Shown piece after piece: positions 11,823 through 24,815 of a stretch of DNA of 64,000 bases; position 1 is the stretch's first letter, and each line of letters starts with the position of its first letter. The stretch is from Gorsachius magnificus. Taxonomy: Eukaryota > Chordata > Aves > Pelecaniformes > Ardeidae. The position numbers and the translations under genes were made by a program. Below the pieces are notes generated by a model. It saw only the letters and a program-made list of their open reading frames with translations, searched no databases and was not told the origin of the DNA. The stretch spans positions 8,017,385-8,081,384 of the forward strand of contig CM067084.1 of assembly GCA_034008185.1 (NCBI GenBank), read 5' to 3'.

Positions 11823-14800
11823 GTCACTGCTAGGCAGTGCGTGGAGAAAAAGTATATGTAGAGGTAACTTTTGTATTTTTAACAGCCCCATCCATATCAA
11901 GGCATAAGGTGTCCTTCAAGGTTTCTCAAGACACTTGGGGTGTACTCACTCTTGAGCCACCTACAAAGGAAGAGCGGAGAGGGCCCTCCAACACCTCACC
12001 TGCCTCCTGCTCTTTCTCTCCCCACCCTTCCAAGTCCCCTGCTCAGCCCAGAGGTCGTCCCCAAATGCTCATCTAGGAAACTTGAAGCTGCTGCTGTGTA
12101 GGTCCCTGCAAACTGTGGCTTAGCCAAGCATTCTCCTGGCTTTTCAGCTCTTTCCTTATAGCCTTCCTATTTTCCCCTTTTTATCCGAAGAGCAATTGAA
12201 AAAGGCAGGATATAAGGGAATTTTCTGTCTTTCAGGCAAATATATCACCTCTTTATGAAATCAAAGCAGATCTTGAATAGATCTCATCCCCCCTTCATTT
12301 AAACAACAGGCAGCTACCAGGTGCAGCATTACTACTGTCCGTAATTGTAAAAAAGCTTGCATAGTGTAGCACAGATTGGGTCCCAGGAGTCATAGGGACT
12401 AAACATAATGGCCCATCAGCTTTAATTTTCTTTAAAAGTGGTTGGTGTGAACTGCATTAGAGGAGGGAGCTAAAAATTCTGCACCGCACAGCTACGTGCT
12501 TGAACTGCTCTCCCAAAGGACGATTTTTCATACGTTTGCACTCTGAAATGCAACAGTTCCCTTCCATACCTGTTATTTTCTTGGGTAGGGCGATGTCTTT
12601 TTAAAAAAAAGTTCTGATCTTTCAGTAAAAATAAATTACATTTTTTAAATCATGTTGAACCAGTCACTGAGTGAATGTGTACCTGCTTTAAAACATGGCA
12701 AACATAAAATCCACCGAATGCCCCTTGCCATTACTTTTGTGTTTATAAGGATGGGCAAGCCTAGCTTTCCTCCTTTATTTCCTTCTTTATTCTGCTCAGT
12801 TGCATGTTTACTTTTAGTCATCTCCTCCCTAAGTTAAAGGGGCCAATCTCAGGGCAGGCATCCCCAACCCGCACAAGAGCCGTTTGCGGGCTGGCCTGAA
12901 GGCAATCCTCCTGCTACAAGATATGTTCCCGTCTCCTTGTGCCCCAAACATAACAGCAGTTGCTTTAAAATGAGAGTATCGCGTTTGCTTGCTTCAAAGG
13001 AGCAGCTTCTTGGCTTTCTCAATTCTAACCCTGCTCTTCCAGCCAGCCTGACATTAGAAAAGAGAAGAATCGCTTTGCTTTAATTGGGGCTTTCTGAGGG
13101 GAGTAACGTATAGGGTATTTTGTGAAATAGCACAGAAGACCATAAAGCTTTAGAAAAAGGTTTCCTATTTATTGCAGAACACCTTGTTTTCCTGTTAGTG
13201 CAAAGACTAAAAGGCACAAAGCCCCCCTTTCCCTCTAATCGGGTTACGGCAGCACAATATGGGCTCTCTTTATAGGGGTCATTAAATCTTTTCTTTGGGG
13301 AAGAGAGTTCTTCCCATAGCTTTGGTGAATTAACTCTTTTGTCTGTAACAGAAGGTGCTTCCCTCGAGCAAGCTTTTTTAGGCTCTACAAAGCAATCTCA
13401 ACCGCCTGGAAGTTGCGTGTTTATTTTACCCCCTTTGTTTGCAGAAATACTCGCTTTCTGAAGGAAACGCTCCACAAGCTTCACGCTACCTCCAGTGCCT
13501 GTCTTTACATAGCAGCTCGTTGTTTATATGCCATTAGGTCTCTGAAGAAACTTGGAATAACTACCACAATATTCAAAGGCTGTCAATGAAAACTCTCTGG
13601 TGCTCATAACCCAACCTGAATTCTGGACAGCAAAGGCAACGCATTTGAATTCCTACCTGCTAAAGCATCTGTTTTAAGAAGGAATGTTTTTCAAATTGAA
13701 AACTTGTCTTCATTCAGTCGAGGTGTATGCACTGGTTAATATCATACGGATCTTTTTCTGATTTGCAACTTCTTTTCACATCAGACTAGTTGCCACAACC
13801 TTAGCTTCCACCTAAGAACACAGCACCCTGCTGGCAGCACTTCACAGCTGGGGTTAAGCTCTAAAGCAGATAAATATAGAGATATGTAGAGTTATAGAGA
13901 GATATAAATTCGTACAGGTTGGAAAAGCCTTTTGCTACAGCTTTCCATTAGGGAAATCCATAACAGAAAGTTACTGTTACCAGGCTCGTATTCGCCAGCT
14001 TTTCATGCCTGAAGAACCCCTCCACAAAAAGTCATCGTTGCATTGGAAAAGGCTAAATGTTTGTCTGAGTTGAGATTTGCGTATCTGCTACGCATAAGAG
14101 TAGGAAAATAGAAACTCTCCATGCTTTTTGTCTTGGGGCTCATTCACTACTGAATCAATGTTTCCTCGTGAAGCCACAATGAAGCAGCTCCTTTCCGAAA
14201 AGCAGGGGAAAATTGGTGCGATTAAGCAGGCGGGGGAGGTGTTTTGAGAGCGCTGTGGTGACCTTGGGCTAGGCAGCAGTCTCCAAGAGGGAAGTGACCG
14301 AATCACCTCGCTAGCACGTGACTCTGTGACAACGAACAGATTTTACCATAACTCCAGGTGTTATCTACAAGGGGAATAATAACTCACGGTATTATACCCA
14401 GAGGGGATAAAACTAGCTCATGCCATCCATGTATATTCAGTGTAGCTAAGTGGAGAGATCCAAGCTGTTAAATTCTTTGAAGAATTGGTGGGCAAACCTG
14501 GATGGCCATGGACACTGAGGAAAATAGATGTGTCGTGGGATGGGGTCCCTCGGTCACCCCGCTGGCCCCCCACAACTACAGAGGTTTGAAGTGGAAGCCA
14601 GGCAGTGCTGAGCAGGGCCAGTGACAGGGGAAAGATCCCAGTGTAAATGCACTAAGCTGGTTCCCATCCTGGAAATGTGGGTCAGGAGGGGCAGGCCTGC
14701 TGTCAGCCCCCCAGGGTGCCCCATCACACATCTCCTTCCTCTGCAGCAATAGCCCTGGCCATGCTTTTGGAGAGGAAATAGAAGGGTCATTGCTAAGGGA

Positions 14801-17800
14801 ACACCACGCTTCTCATTCCCCTGCTTCTCCCCACTCTGCCTGGCAGGAAACCCTACCGCAGTCAGTCCCTGCCCATAACATTTTGCCTGCTGGCCTTTGC
14901 CGATTCCAAAGTACCGAACATTCTTCCTGCCATGGAAGACCAGGTTTGGATGGCAGATGTCAGTCAAAAATCTACCAACTCCTATTATATACATACCACT
15001 GTTCAGTGGACAGTAAAAAAGGAGTTCAATGTGTCCAAAAGAAGGCGGGAGAGAAAAAATGAAGAAACGACCTGATTATGTATTATTTTTAAGCAAAAAA
15101 AAAAAACAACCGTAGGTACTACATGTCCCCTACTAAGTGTTTTCCATCTAAGTAAAGGCTGAAACATCCAGTATCTCAGTCATAAAAATAAGTCACGAAG
15201 TCCTGGATGACCACGGTATGCAACCATGTGTGGGGCTCCCCTTGACCACAGCCCATGTGTGGTCTGGACAAGCAGCCTGGAGGGAGGAGACCTTCAACCA
15301 CCAGGATGGGCAGGTTTAAGTTTTTGCAACCCCCAATATGTTTTCAGGTAGCTTGCGGTTCACCTGGCTCTGCTGTTTTCTTTTTGTTAGACTTTTTGTG
15401 TTTTTTAAACGTGGCTTTAGAAGTTGGTCACCATTCCGTGTCTATATCAAAATGATTTTGGAAATTAGAAGAACAAGGATAATTAGAATCTACAGGATCC
15501 TCTGTTTTTGCTGGCAGTACTTGGCACAAGTGAAATCTGCCCTTTCTTTCTGTCTCTCTCACTCTTTTTTTCCATATACATATCTAACACATTACAAAAT
15601 TTATTTTTGCAATTTTAATAATATTTTGAAAAATCAAAAATAGTACAAATAATACATTGCTTGAAGATTATTCCTGAGACATCATGAAACTCAAAAAATA
15701 TTTTAACCTTATGAAAAGTACTGGCTGCTACTCAATATTCTGCTCAACTTCGTTATCACAAGCAGAAATGCGTGATTTCTCTTCCTTGAAGCCACTCTAA
15801 TTCTCCTTGCATGTTACAAGGTCTCCTTCCTCCAGGAAATTAATCTTTGTTCCACTCTGTGAAGGAAATTTTCTCCTTCCTAGATCATAGTGAAACATTT
15901 TAGTGGTTGCTAGAGAATTTAAGTCTCCTGTTGCTGCACTTTCACTTAATTCCAGCAATTCTGTAGGCTTTTCTTTTCTTTTTTTTTTTTAAAGGCTACA
16001 ATGGCTTTCCTTGGTGGTTTGTTTTTGGTTTTTTTTTTTTTAACTTTTCAGTTGGAATCTTAAAAACATTCCTTTAAGGATCATTGGGACAGCCTTTTTG
16101 TTATTTCTTTTTACCTTCAGTTGCACATAGCTTCAGAACAGATCTCACTGTTTCCTCTACTCTTCCAGACTTGTGAGCTGCTTCAACCTTCATCATCTTT
16201 TCCCATTTGATTTATTTCCCACATACCCAAATTTGCTAAATAGTCTGCACAGCCTTGTCTTAATTAGCTTCTGGGCCAAGCAGTCATGTAATTTAATTTA
16301 TTATTCCTTATACTTCAGGACTTTTATTCCTGCCTTTGCATGACGTCTGAGCTGTGGCTCTGCTGTCCACCTTTAAAACTGGGGCAAGGATGCTGTTGGG
16401 ATTGAGAAATAACAATGGTACCACTCAAACTCCAGCTGAAGCTGGAACCCCTTGTAGGTGGTGTTCATTGTCTCCACGACGTCTTCTGTGAAAAGTTAAG
16501 CAGACAAATCAGATGAGGGAACAGCGGTAAAAAGAGGTGATGTGATCAGGCTTTATTTGTGTCTCTGCAAGGAAGATGCCGCTGTTCTCCAGGCTCCTAA
16601 TTTTGTACCAACTTTTTGATCACACTTCCTCCTGATAATGTGTTTTTCTAGCAAACAATATGAATTATTATATCATAAGCTGAGCGACCCAAAGCAACCA
16701 GACCAAGTCCAGCCTGGCGGCAGAAAATAAACAAGAAAACCATGGCAACACAACTGAAAAAATAGTGGGCTGCTCTTCAAAAGTCTTTTCAAAACTGATA
16801 TTGCCACGTTGTGCTCATTCAGTAACCTTTTAAAGAACAATCCTCTTTTGCCAAATATTATTTTGGCAGGAAAACCTAGGGAATAAGTTAATAAATCTAG
16901 CAACATCTAAGAGCCTTTTGAAGAGAATTTGCTTCCCCTCACATCTCCTCCTTACCCCACTCTCTTGGTTTACACTCCTGGCTTTTGTTGGTTTCACATA
17001 ATAAATAACAGGGTTAATCAGTAGCATGCTAGTAGTCAGGACCTGATATGGCACCAGGCTTGTGTGAGATGCCAACTCCACTGTCTGTTGGATGGAGAAT
17101 GACCTGCTTGGTTGCTGGAAGCCCATCAAAGCCTGTGTGGTGTGTCCCCTCTGCATTGTGGGTGTGGTGGTGGCCCATGGAGGATCCCGCAGTGCAAAAA
17201 TAAAACCGTACCCTGATCTCTTCTCCCCCCTCCAGCATGATCACCATCATAGTGTTTTTTGTCTGTGAAGGTGTACATGTATCATTTATTTATGGCGCCT
17301 CTGGTATATTGAAATATGTCAGAAGCTGCTGCATTTGGAGTTGTCCAAGGACTTGAACTTGAGTGTGTAACTGAGCATGGAACACATCAGCCAACACAGA
17401 GAAATTGCACAGGTACCAGGACAGAGACAGCAAGGGTCCATTCTAGGTTCTGAATGAAGTCAAGACCAATGTGCGTTCCGTTCATAAACCCGCTGACCTT
17501 CATGATGGTTAAAAATAGAGCTGCAGACAGTAAGATGTACTGCTAACCTTTCTAAAGTACATCAGAATAACTGAACAACTATCTCCCCTAAATGTAACTA
17601 CTACAACAAAAATCAACTTTAAAGCTGTCTTTGGACTTAGAGATTTAGCCTACATTTGCACTGATGTCAATGGAAATACCCTTGAGTGAGGCCTGTTAGC
17701 AATAGACTATGACAAGGCATGTTAATTGGGGTAATAGCTGGTTATAAAAGCAGGAATGCGGGTGGATATTTCTAGATCTGAGCCTGATGAGGAGGGGAAG

Positions 17801-20647
17801 ACGGGGAGGAATTGTCTGCTGGGCTCATCCTAGGTGTCACTTTAACACCAGCGCTATTGAACAGCACCAAGCCAAACAGAACTGCTCCCACCTTGCTTCT
17901 GGGTGATGGTTGTCATTTTTTATGCTCTGCAATTTCATACTGTAGTTATCTGAAGACAGAAGTTATCTCAAGATTAGTATGTCTTCCTTCCACTGTCCTA
18001 ATTCTTCTTGATTCTTGGTGAGAACACAGAAAAACGAGTATATTCTACTTCTTAACTGGAAAAAAATCAATTCAAACCAAAGGGAAATGAACAATTTTTC
18101 TTTTGCAGCTGCTGCCCTCTTTCTTGGTGAGACAGCTTTACTGTTCCAGTCTGTTGGGTTTCTTATAGTTATTTTTTTCCTCAGATTCATTCGTTATCAC
18201 AGGTAACCTCAGATTTACCTCTCAATGATCTCAAAACAAGCTATCAAAATTCCTAGGGGAAAATGAATGCTCTGAAATGACAGTGCCTCTGGTGACATTG
18301 TTGCTGGTCTTGTCTTTACTGTTTGAGGGGGGTTTTCTTTGGGGGGGAGCTTAGATAAAGCAAACCACTCGTACAAATCTTTATTTACCTATCCATCATT
18401 TGAGTTGAAGTAATAGAAATAAAAATATGATAGTGTTTAATGGTGATGAACCAATCTTTTAGCTGATGCAAATAGTCATAGATCCTGACTTCTCTATAGC
18501 TGTCCCCTTCTAAACCAGCTAATGCACATGTTGAAGTCAAAGGGTGGGGTAGACCCACCAAGACTTCTGGCTCTGTAACATATCCTATCTGTACTTATTT
18601 TTCTATGCTACTCATCTTTATACATCAGGCTTACTTTTTTTTTTTTTTTTTCCTCCTTCTGTACAGGAATCTAGAAGCAAACACTCCTTTCTCAGGCCTC
18701 GGACAGTTGATTTTCCTTTTCTGGGTTAACTGCAGGTGTTGGTGCCCTGAATTATGACAGAATAGCTGTAGCTACAAAAAAAATGACAATTTCTGATAAT
18801 GGCTTCTTCATTATTTTCTCTTCTGCAGCACAAATACAAGATCCACAGCTTCTGTTACAATATGAGATATGTTTGTTGATAGGCAAACAAAAGAATATCT
18901 TTAGCCTGGAAATAATATCATCTATGAGCAACTCAACAAAATGTTACACTAACGACAGACAAATAACCAATGTTTTGCCTATGATTTGCAAAATGAAACA
19001 GTTGTATTAAAAGAAAAACTATATTTATTCAGATGTTGGGGTTTTTTTTACATGTTTCTTCAATATTTGGAGCTACATACTTTAAAAAAAAAAAATATAA
19101 AAGAGAAGTAAACTGGAAAGCCGTAAGCTTGCCAACAACTTCTCAGATCTCAACTTTAAAATCAGCTCCCCGTAACGAGGTGACAAATAATTTCTTGTCT
19201 TACTGGATTATGCAGATGTTGAAAATATTGTGAGGTTTTCTTGGTTCCACTGAGTCCTGCTAGGCTGCTCGGGCTCGCCTCCACAGCACTGGGATTTGGC
19301 CAGCCTGGCTTTCTTGGACTCTTTGATGTTCATATGCTCTGTTGGGCTTCCTGGGATTTGCTCCTTCCTGATTAGAAAAAAAAGAAAAAAAGTACTTTCC
19401 CAAGCCCATCAATTCCTGGCACTTCTCTGAGGCGTGAGTCACGGGAGACTAATTGAATCAGCGGTGCTCGATTCCCTCCATCCCAAGACCTGCCCCCAGC
19501 CCCCGGCAGCCTGCCCTGGCGTCAGGGAATTGTGGCTGGGAGCTGCTGATATGCTGGATATGTATAGGAGAAAAAAAAAAAAAAAAAAAATTAAAGAAAG
19601 AAGAAGGATTCTGTGTGAGGAGGAGTGAAACGGTGACAGTTAAGTGGCACCGGAGTAAATGTTTACTGCAAAGGAGGGAGTCATGCATGTTTATGAGGGA
19701 TACTCTCTGGGATTTTTTTCCAGACTCGGACAGATTTCACACCTCCCTGTTTCTGTATTCTTGGCCGCCTGTGCCTGAGCTTGCTATATCTCCTATACCT
19801 TGCCCTGTCATCCCTCGTTTCGAACTAGAGAGGTAGCCATTCCCCACGACGGCGAGTCCAGCCAGCGCAGCCTCGGACAGGCCACCAGGAAGCGTGGCCG
19901 GAGGAGGAAGCTCTGGAGATGCTCAGGGCTGCAAAAGGCAGGCTGTGTAACCCTCCCAAAAAGAGAGCTGTCGGCATCTTTCCATGCAAGCTGCTTTTTG
20001 CAGCTCCTCTGGTAGCTGTTGCACTTCTCAAAAGAGAACAGAAAATTCCTTGGTCTGGAGACGGAGCTGCGCCGAGCCCGTGAGACAGAGATCACAAGTC
20101 TCCACCTGCCAGGCAGCACCACCGCCACCAGGGCAGGCAGTCAGGTTCCTTCTTGTAAGCTCCTGCCGAAGAGGGGAAGTACAGATGGATTTTTGCAACA
20201 CCTTTGATTACATTTCTAAAGCTGACAGAGGAGCCAAAACACACAAAGGGTATAAACCAAAGGGAGAAGCTGGATCTTCGTGTTTCGCATGAGGTTTGCG
20301 CTGGAGTCATGTGTCTGGAAGGCAAACGAGACCTTCTGGAGGGTTTTGCTGGGACCTGTCCTCTGTCTCCTAGAAGGCTAGATTGCAGGCACTCGCTAGT
20401 TTGCAGGTAGTGCCCCAGTTTCTTTATACCGAAAAGCCTGGAGGAGAAAAATACGCCAGCTGCGACCATCTAAAGAAAAGCCCTATTGATTTCCATTTAA
20501 ATGCAGCTGTCCTTCACCGGTTATGGCCAGTAATGCAAAGGCAATGGGATACGGGACCAAAACGCTGCGGGGCGCTCGTACTGGTGTGGGCTGGCGAAGC
20601 ATCTCGCTCCGCTTGAACAGCGCAAGGTGGCGAGGAAGGATGTGGGC
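11823..20647. other. Intergenic, no gene recognised
   Basis: AT-leaning sequence up to about 19200, then gradually richer in G and C towards the CpG-like segment at 20978. Contains T17 at 18635 and A20 at 19571. Frames in 19450-20470 overlap on both strands and have no domain. Nothing else identified. Confidence 0.6.
19571..19590. repeat. A20 homopolymer
   Basis: Twenty A residues follow tgtataggag and are followed by an A/G-rich stretch. Comparable runs are at 24999-25018 (A20), 41530-41550 (A21), 18635-18651 (T17) and 43328-43341 (T14). None is linked to a recognisable retrocopy body. Confidence 0.95.
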
Positions 20648-20977
20648 GAATACAAACAAATATGTCAAGGGTGGATGTCACGAGGACGGAGCCAGACTCT
20701 TTGCAGTGGTACCCAGCGACAGGACAAGGGGCAATGGGCACAAACTGAGACATAAGAGGTTTCAGTTGAATATGCGGGAGAACTTCTTTACTTTGAGGGT
20801 GACCGAGCCCTGGCACAGGCTGCCCAGGGGGGCTGTGGAGTCTCCTTCTCTGGAGATATTCAAAGCCCACCTGGACGATGTCCTGTGCAGCCTGCTTTAG
20901 CAGGGGGGTTGGACTGGGTGATCTTCCGAGGTCCCTTCCAACCCCTGCCATCCTGGGATTCTGTGTGATTCTGTGAA
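20648..20977 (+). mobile_element. CR1 LINE fragment (subfamily shared with 34610-35095)
   Basis: The ORF2 C-terminal segment (the [10 protein letters not shown] and [18 protein letters not shown] residues) is followed by ggttggactgggtgatcttc, cccttccaacccctgccatc and terminal gattctgtg repeats. It abuts the CpG-rich segment that begins at 20978. The open frame across it belongs to the element, not to a host gene. Confidence 0.92.
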
Positions 20978-21490
20978 TGGCGACGTACACCGACGGACGG
21001 CCACCAACGCGCAGCCCTGGCCTCCCAGCCTCCTACGCTGCCGGTGAGGGGCACGAGCAAAACCCACCCAGCTCTGGGGGCGGAGGTGGGGGCTCCCTTT
21101 GCTTGCCGGGAACGGGAGGGTTGGACTCGGCTGCGGAGGGGAGCAGGAGGAATTGGGCTGCGCGGTGGGAGCCGCAGCTGCTCGCCTCGCCGGCTGCCTC
21201 TCCCAGTGTCATATGTCAGTGCTCGCAGGCACAAAGCGCTATTGTTCCCAACTGAAAAATTGCACCGGGCAATATCGCCGCCTTACGGCATCGGAAACTG
21301 CACGCCTTCCCTCTCCCACCCACACAAACACGCAGCCAAACAGTCACCCCGAGCATCCTGCCGACAGGCGTGGAGAGGGGTGTCAAAAAGCACCGCAGAT
21401 CTCAGGCTGTCGCTTAACAAGCTCCCGGGGACCACTCGGGCTCTCGGAGGGGCGGGAAGAGAGGGACGTCCCCAGGGGGTGGGCATTTAG
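20978..21490. promoter_or_regulatory. Orphan CpG-island-like segment
   Basis: By hand count there are about 40 CpG dinucleotides in about 510 bp at roughly 60% GC, for an observed/expected ratio near 0.8. The flanks are AT-leaning and CpG-poor. GC boxes (ggggcggagg-like, gaggggcgggaag) are present. No protein-coding exon is recognisable; the open frames on both strands are composition effects. It could be a promoter of an unannotated non-coding RNA, a distal enhancer or a young unmethylated patch. It follows directly after a CR1 tail. Confidence 0.5.
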
Positions 21491-22604
21491 GCACACCACT
21501 TGGCACATCTGAGCTCAGCAGTGGCCGTGAAGAAAACCTGTATAAGAGCTGAATGAATACCTGGTATTAAACGGCGGAGCTAATTTGCTACTTTTTTGTA
21601 TCTCACTTGGGATGGAATATTTGATTTTTACTTTTTTTTTTTTTCTGGGGGTTTTCGAGCCCTCTGAAACACTTCTGAGTGTAGAGTGACATGTACCAAA
21701 GATAAAAGGGAATACTTGCCCGCTGCTAGTTTTTAATTCCGTATATAACAAACACTTCTTTCTTTAGTGTTTCTTTCAACTCCATTTCTGAAGTTGATTT
21801 ATATCTGCCTCCTGTTTTGCTCCAGTTTCAATCTTCTGGCAGCATTCCTTGCCAAGCCAGCCTAATGCCCACATGAGCCCCATTAAGCCACATGCTTCTG
21901 TATAGGCAGAAGTACATGTTTTTTCTGGGCTGAGCTCTGTTTGCCAAATCTGGGCCTGTTTTCACAGATAATGACTTCCTTTTTGTCTCTTTCTCCTTCT
22001 GTGTGCTTTTTTTCCCCCCCATGGTCTTTTCAAAATGTAATGTGACCCTCATACATCATTTTTATCAGCCTTATAAATCCAGCATAGTACGGCATATGAT
22101 GTATGTAAATTCATGCATCTAAAGGCAATGAGGAACAAATCTTTTCGTTTTCTTGTCAGGAAACAGACGATACCTCTATGTCATTCAGAGCTGAGGTTTT
22201 GCCTATCTGATACTGTTAGCTACAACAGTCCTATATTTAGGGTAGAAAATAGAAATTCTTTTCAAGATGCCGTAACTAATTTCTGGATTTTTCAAGTGAT
22301 AAGATTCTGACATTCTCTTTCAAAGTCACTTGTCGTCTTTAAATGTATTTTTATGCAGTACTATAAACCCCTTTAAATCAAAATTTAAAGAAAAGTGACT
22401 GACCAAATACAATTTTGCAATTTTATTTCACAAAATAGTTGGAAGCTTTAGCCTGTTTTTCTCACTGGTAATGAAAAAATATTCTGGAGAAATGCAAAAA
22501 TATACTTTTGGTGTAGCATTCGTCATGGTCACATTTGTAGAGTTGCATCTGTGTGCTAGATAGATACAGAATCATTACTGACAAGGTCTTGATGAACGGA
22601 CCTT

Positions 22605-22690
22605 GGCCACTGAATCGAATAATGGTTTGGGTTGGGAGGGACCTTAAAGACCACTTAGTTCCAACCCCAAAGCATTCAGCTGTGCCATGG
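22605..22690 (-). mobile_element. Short CR1 3' tail fragment, minus strand
   Basis: The plus strand reads ggtttgggttgggagggacc, then ttaaagaccacttagttcca and accccaaagcattcagct. This is the reverse complement of a common CR1 3' UTR. Only the last part of the element remains, with no coding sequence. Confidence 0.75.
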
Positions 22691-23392
22691 TAGCCAACCA
22701 CAGTTTAAAGTTGTGGTTTAAACGCCAAGAAGGATGGGGAAGCTTTAGCGAGTGTAAAAAACATCCTCGGTGTGCTGTGAGAAAGCCCACACCAGGCACC
22801 AGCACCACTGCAGAGCAAGCGGTGGGACATTGCACACTAGCGAAGGATGCCCCATCGCTGGCAGGTCCTGCAGCGCTGTGCAGAGGAAAATTCAGGTCTC
22901 GGTGATACAAAAGCGCATGGAGCTATGAGGTTTCAGTTTGTTATGTTATACCCCTGTCTATTGATACTGCCTGATAGCATCTGGGATTTCTGAGCTCTAC
23001 AGGGACTTTTGTCAATGAAGTCGCCTCAACGGTGTTTGTCCTAGACTGAATACGCGGAGGCAGACAACCGATAAGGGACCTACAAGCTTGACATCAATAC
23101 ACAGTTGTGCTGTCATGACAATACAACCTCAGCCTCTAGGTTACAACATCTCAGAAATAAGGAATGCTCATTAAGGGGGAAGATAATTGGGAGCGGTTTC
23201 CTCGAAAGGAAAGCCACTCCAGGCAGCAGCGGTGGCGAGGGCAGGCCTTCACAACGGTGACATTGTTTAGAAGTCATTGACGTCTGCAAACAAAAATCTA
23301 TTATTTAACTCGGTGTTACAGTCTAAGAAAGAAATTCTCAGGAATCTCTTATCCTTCCCCCCCCAAAGAGAGTCGACAGAGATTCGGCAAAG

Positions 23393-23412
23393 CTACCTAC
23401 ATCTGTAGGTAG
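23393..23412. repeat. Small perfect hairpin (8-bp stem, 4-nt loop)
   Basis: ctacctac, atct, gtaggtag. A short stem-loop in intergenic sequence, of no known meaning. Confidence 0.8.
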
Positions 23413-24720
23413 AGCAGGGTTACGTTTCTGAAGGCGTTAACGTGAACACCACTAGGTGATCCTGGCAAATATCAGAAGTCAGGTAGGGCCAGAGAAGTAG
23501 AAATAGTTTTCAGCAAGGACTGTAATGCAGAAATATGGTGCTGTCTTTTCACTGTAAAATATGTATATTTAGGTTTAAATGAAAATATTTATTGGAAATC
23601 TCCTAATCACCACAGGTCTCTCAAATTCTTCAAATTTTACAGGCACAAGATGAAACCACTTTTTTTAAAGATGATATACCTAGAACTGAATAGAAAGTGT
23701 TCAATGTACAGGCAAATACCTCTAATATACAGACACACAGATAGGTAATCCTTACCCTAGAGCTCTTTATTTCAAATCTAAAAAGCAGAGTCTGAAAGAC
23801 CTGCAAGCCAAGCAAAAATACCTCGGATCTGTCACTTTTAACAAAAATTATTCTTTCCAATGCTACCGTGGAGACTGCAGATGTGTTCTTCGGGCCATAT
23901 CCTGCACTTGCTTAATCCATAGTGGTGGTGTTCTTTGTTGTCTTTTATGCCACCCAGTATTTTAAATCCTTCATTACGTGGAAGGCAGAGAGCAATTTAT
24001 GTTTGGTTATTAGAAACTTTATTGGCTGAACGTGTGACAGGCAGATCCTGTTACGGCACATCCTACATTCCTACAGATGGGATGAATCGGGGCGTTCGTG
24101 GCGGTATCCTAAATCTGTGCCCTTTTGTGCCCTGGCCACAGCCCGGGTCAATACTGGTCAGTAATTAGCACCTCTGAGGGAAGTTTCCACCAGGAGAGCA
24201 ATTAAAGGGACATCAGCTCAACCCTCCCTCCCTCCCTGATGGCCCTCTCCAGAACCTGAAAAAAACATATTTGTGAGACCACGTGTTAACTTTTCCAATG
24301 GCTTTACTTACGTCGTACGCCATCTGTGAACGCCCAGACCTCCCGGAGCAAGGCAGCCCTTGAGCTGCTGAATTCATGTCCTCCACCATCCCTGCTCTTT
24401 CAGTAGAGCAAACTTCTTGCCTTATTTCCCACCTTGTGTCTCTGGAATTCCCATTGAAATCAAAATTCGCTCATGGTTTTGTATGCATGCTAAATGAAAT
24501 TCGCTGCTAAGAAATACCAAGACAAACCAAAGCTCTTTGCTTGCAGAGGAGTGACGACAACCTGAGGGATGACATCGGCGTGTCTGCCTACGTGCACAGA
24601 GCGTGCATCCATGTGCATCTGCTGCATCCTTTGCAAGTTAAGGTGAAGTTGAATTTTCTTACCAAATTAAAAAAAAAAAAGGAGGGGAGGTTTTAAATAG
24701 ACCAAGTTATACCTATATTT

Positions 24721-24815
24721 GTTCTAACTCCTTTTCCCCCTTTTTCTCTCCCCTACCTTGAAGAGCCCCCTCCCTTATCCCCTCCTTCTCCCTCCCTTCT
24801 CCCCCTGTCTCTGTA
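24721..24815. repeat. Polypyrimidine (C/T) tract
   Basis: About 95 bp are almost entirely C and T on the plus strand, with only a brief gaagag interruption. Mirror-like CCCTCCC runs could adopt triplex structure. No gene feature is attached. Confidence 0.85.

Noticed and set aside
13860..13935. Possible CR1 tail (tacaggttggaaaagccttt)
   Set aside because: Only about 20 bp match and no octamer repeat or flanking CR1 sequence is present.
20092..21512. Cluster of overlapping 90-158-codon frames on both strands
   Set aside because: Partly CR1 and partly CpG-rich sequence. No family resemblance, no splice pattern that I could support.
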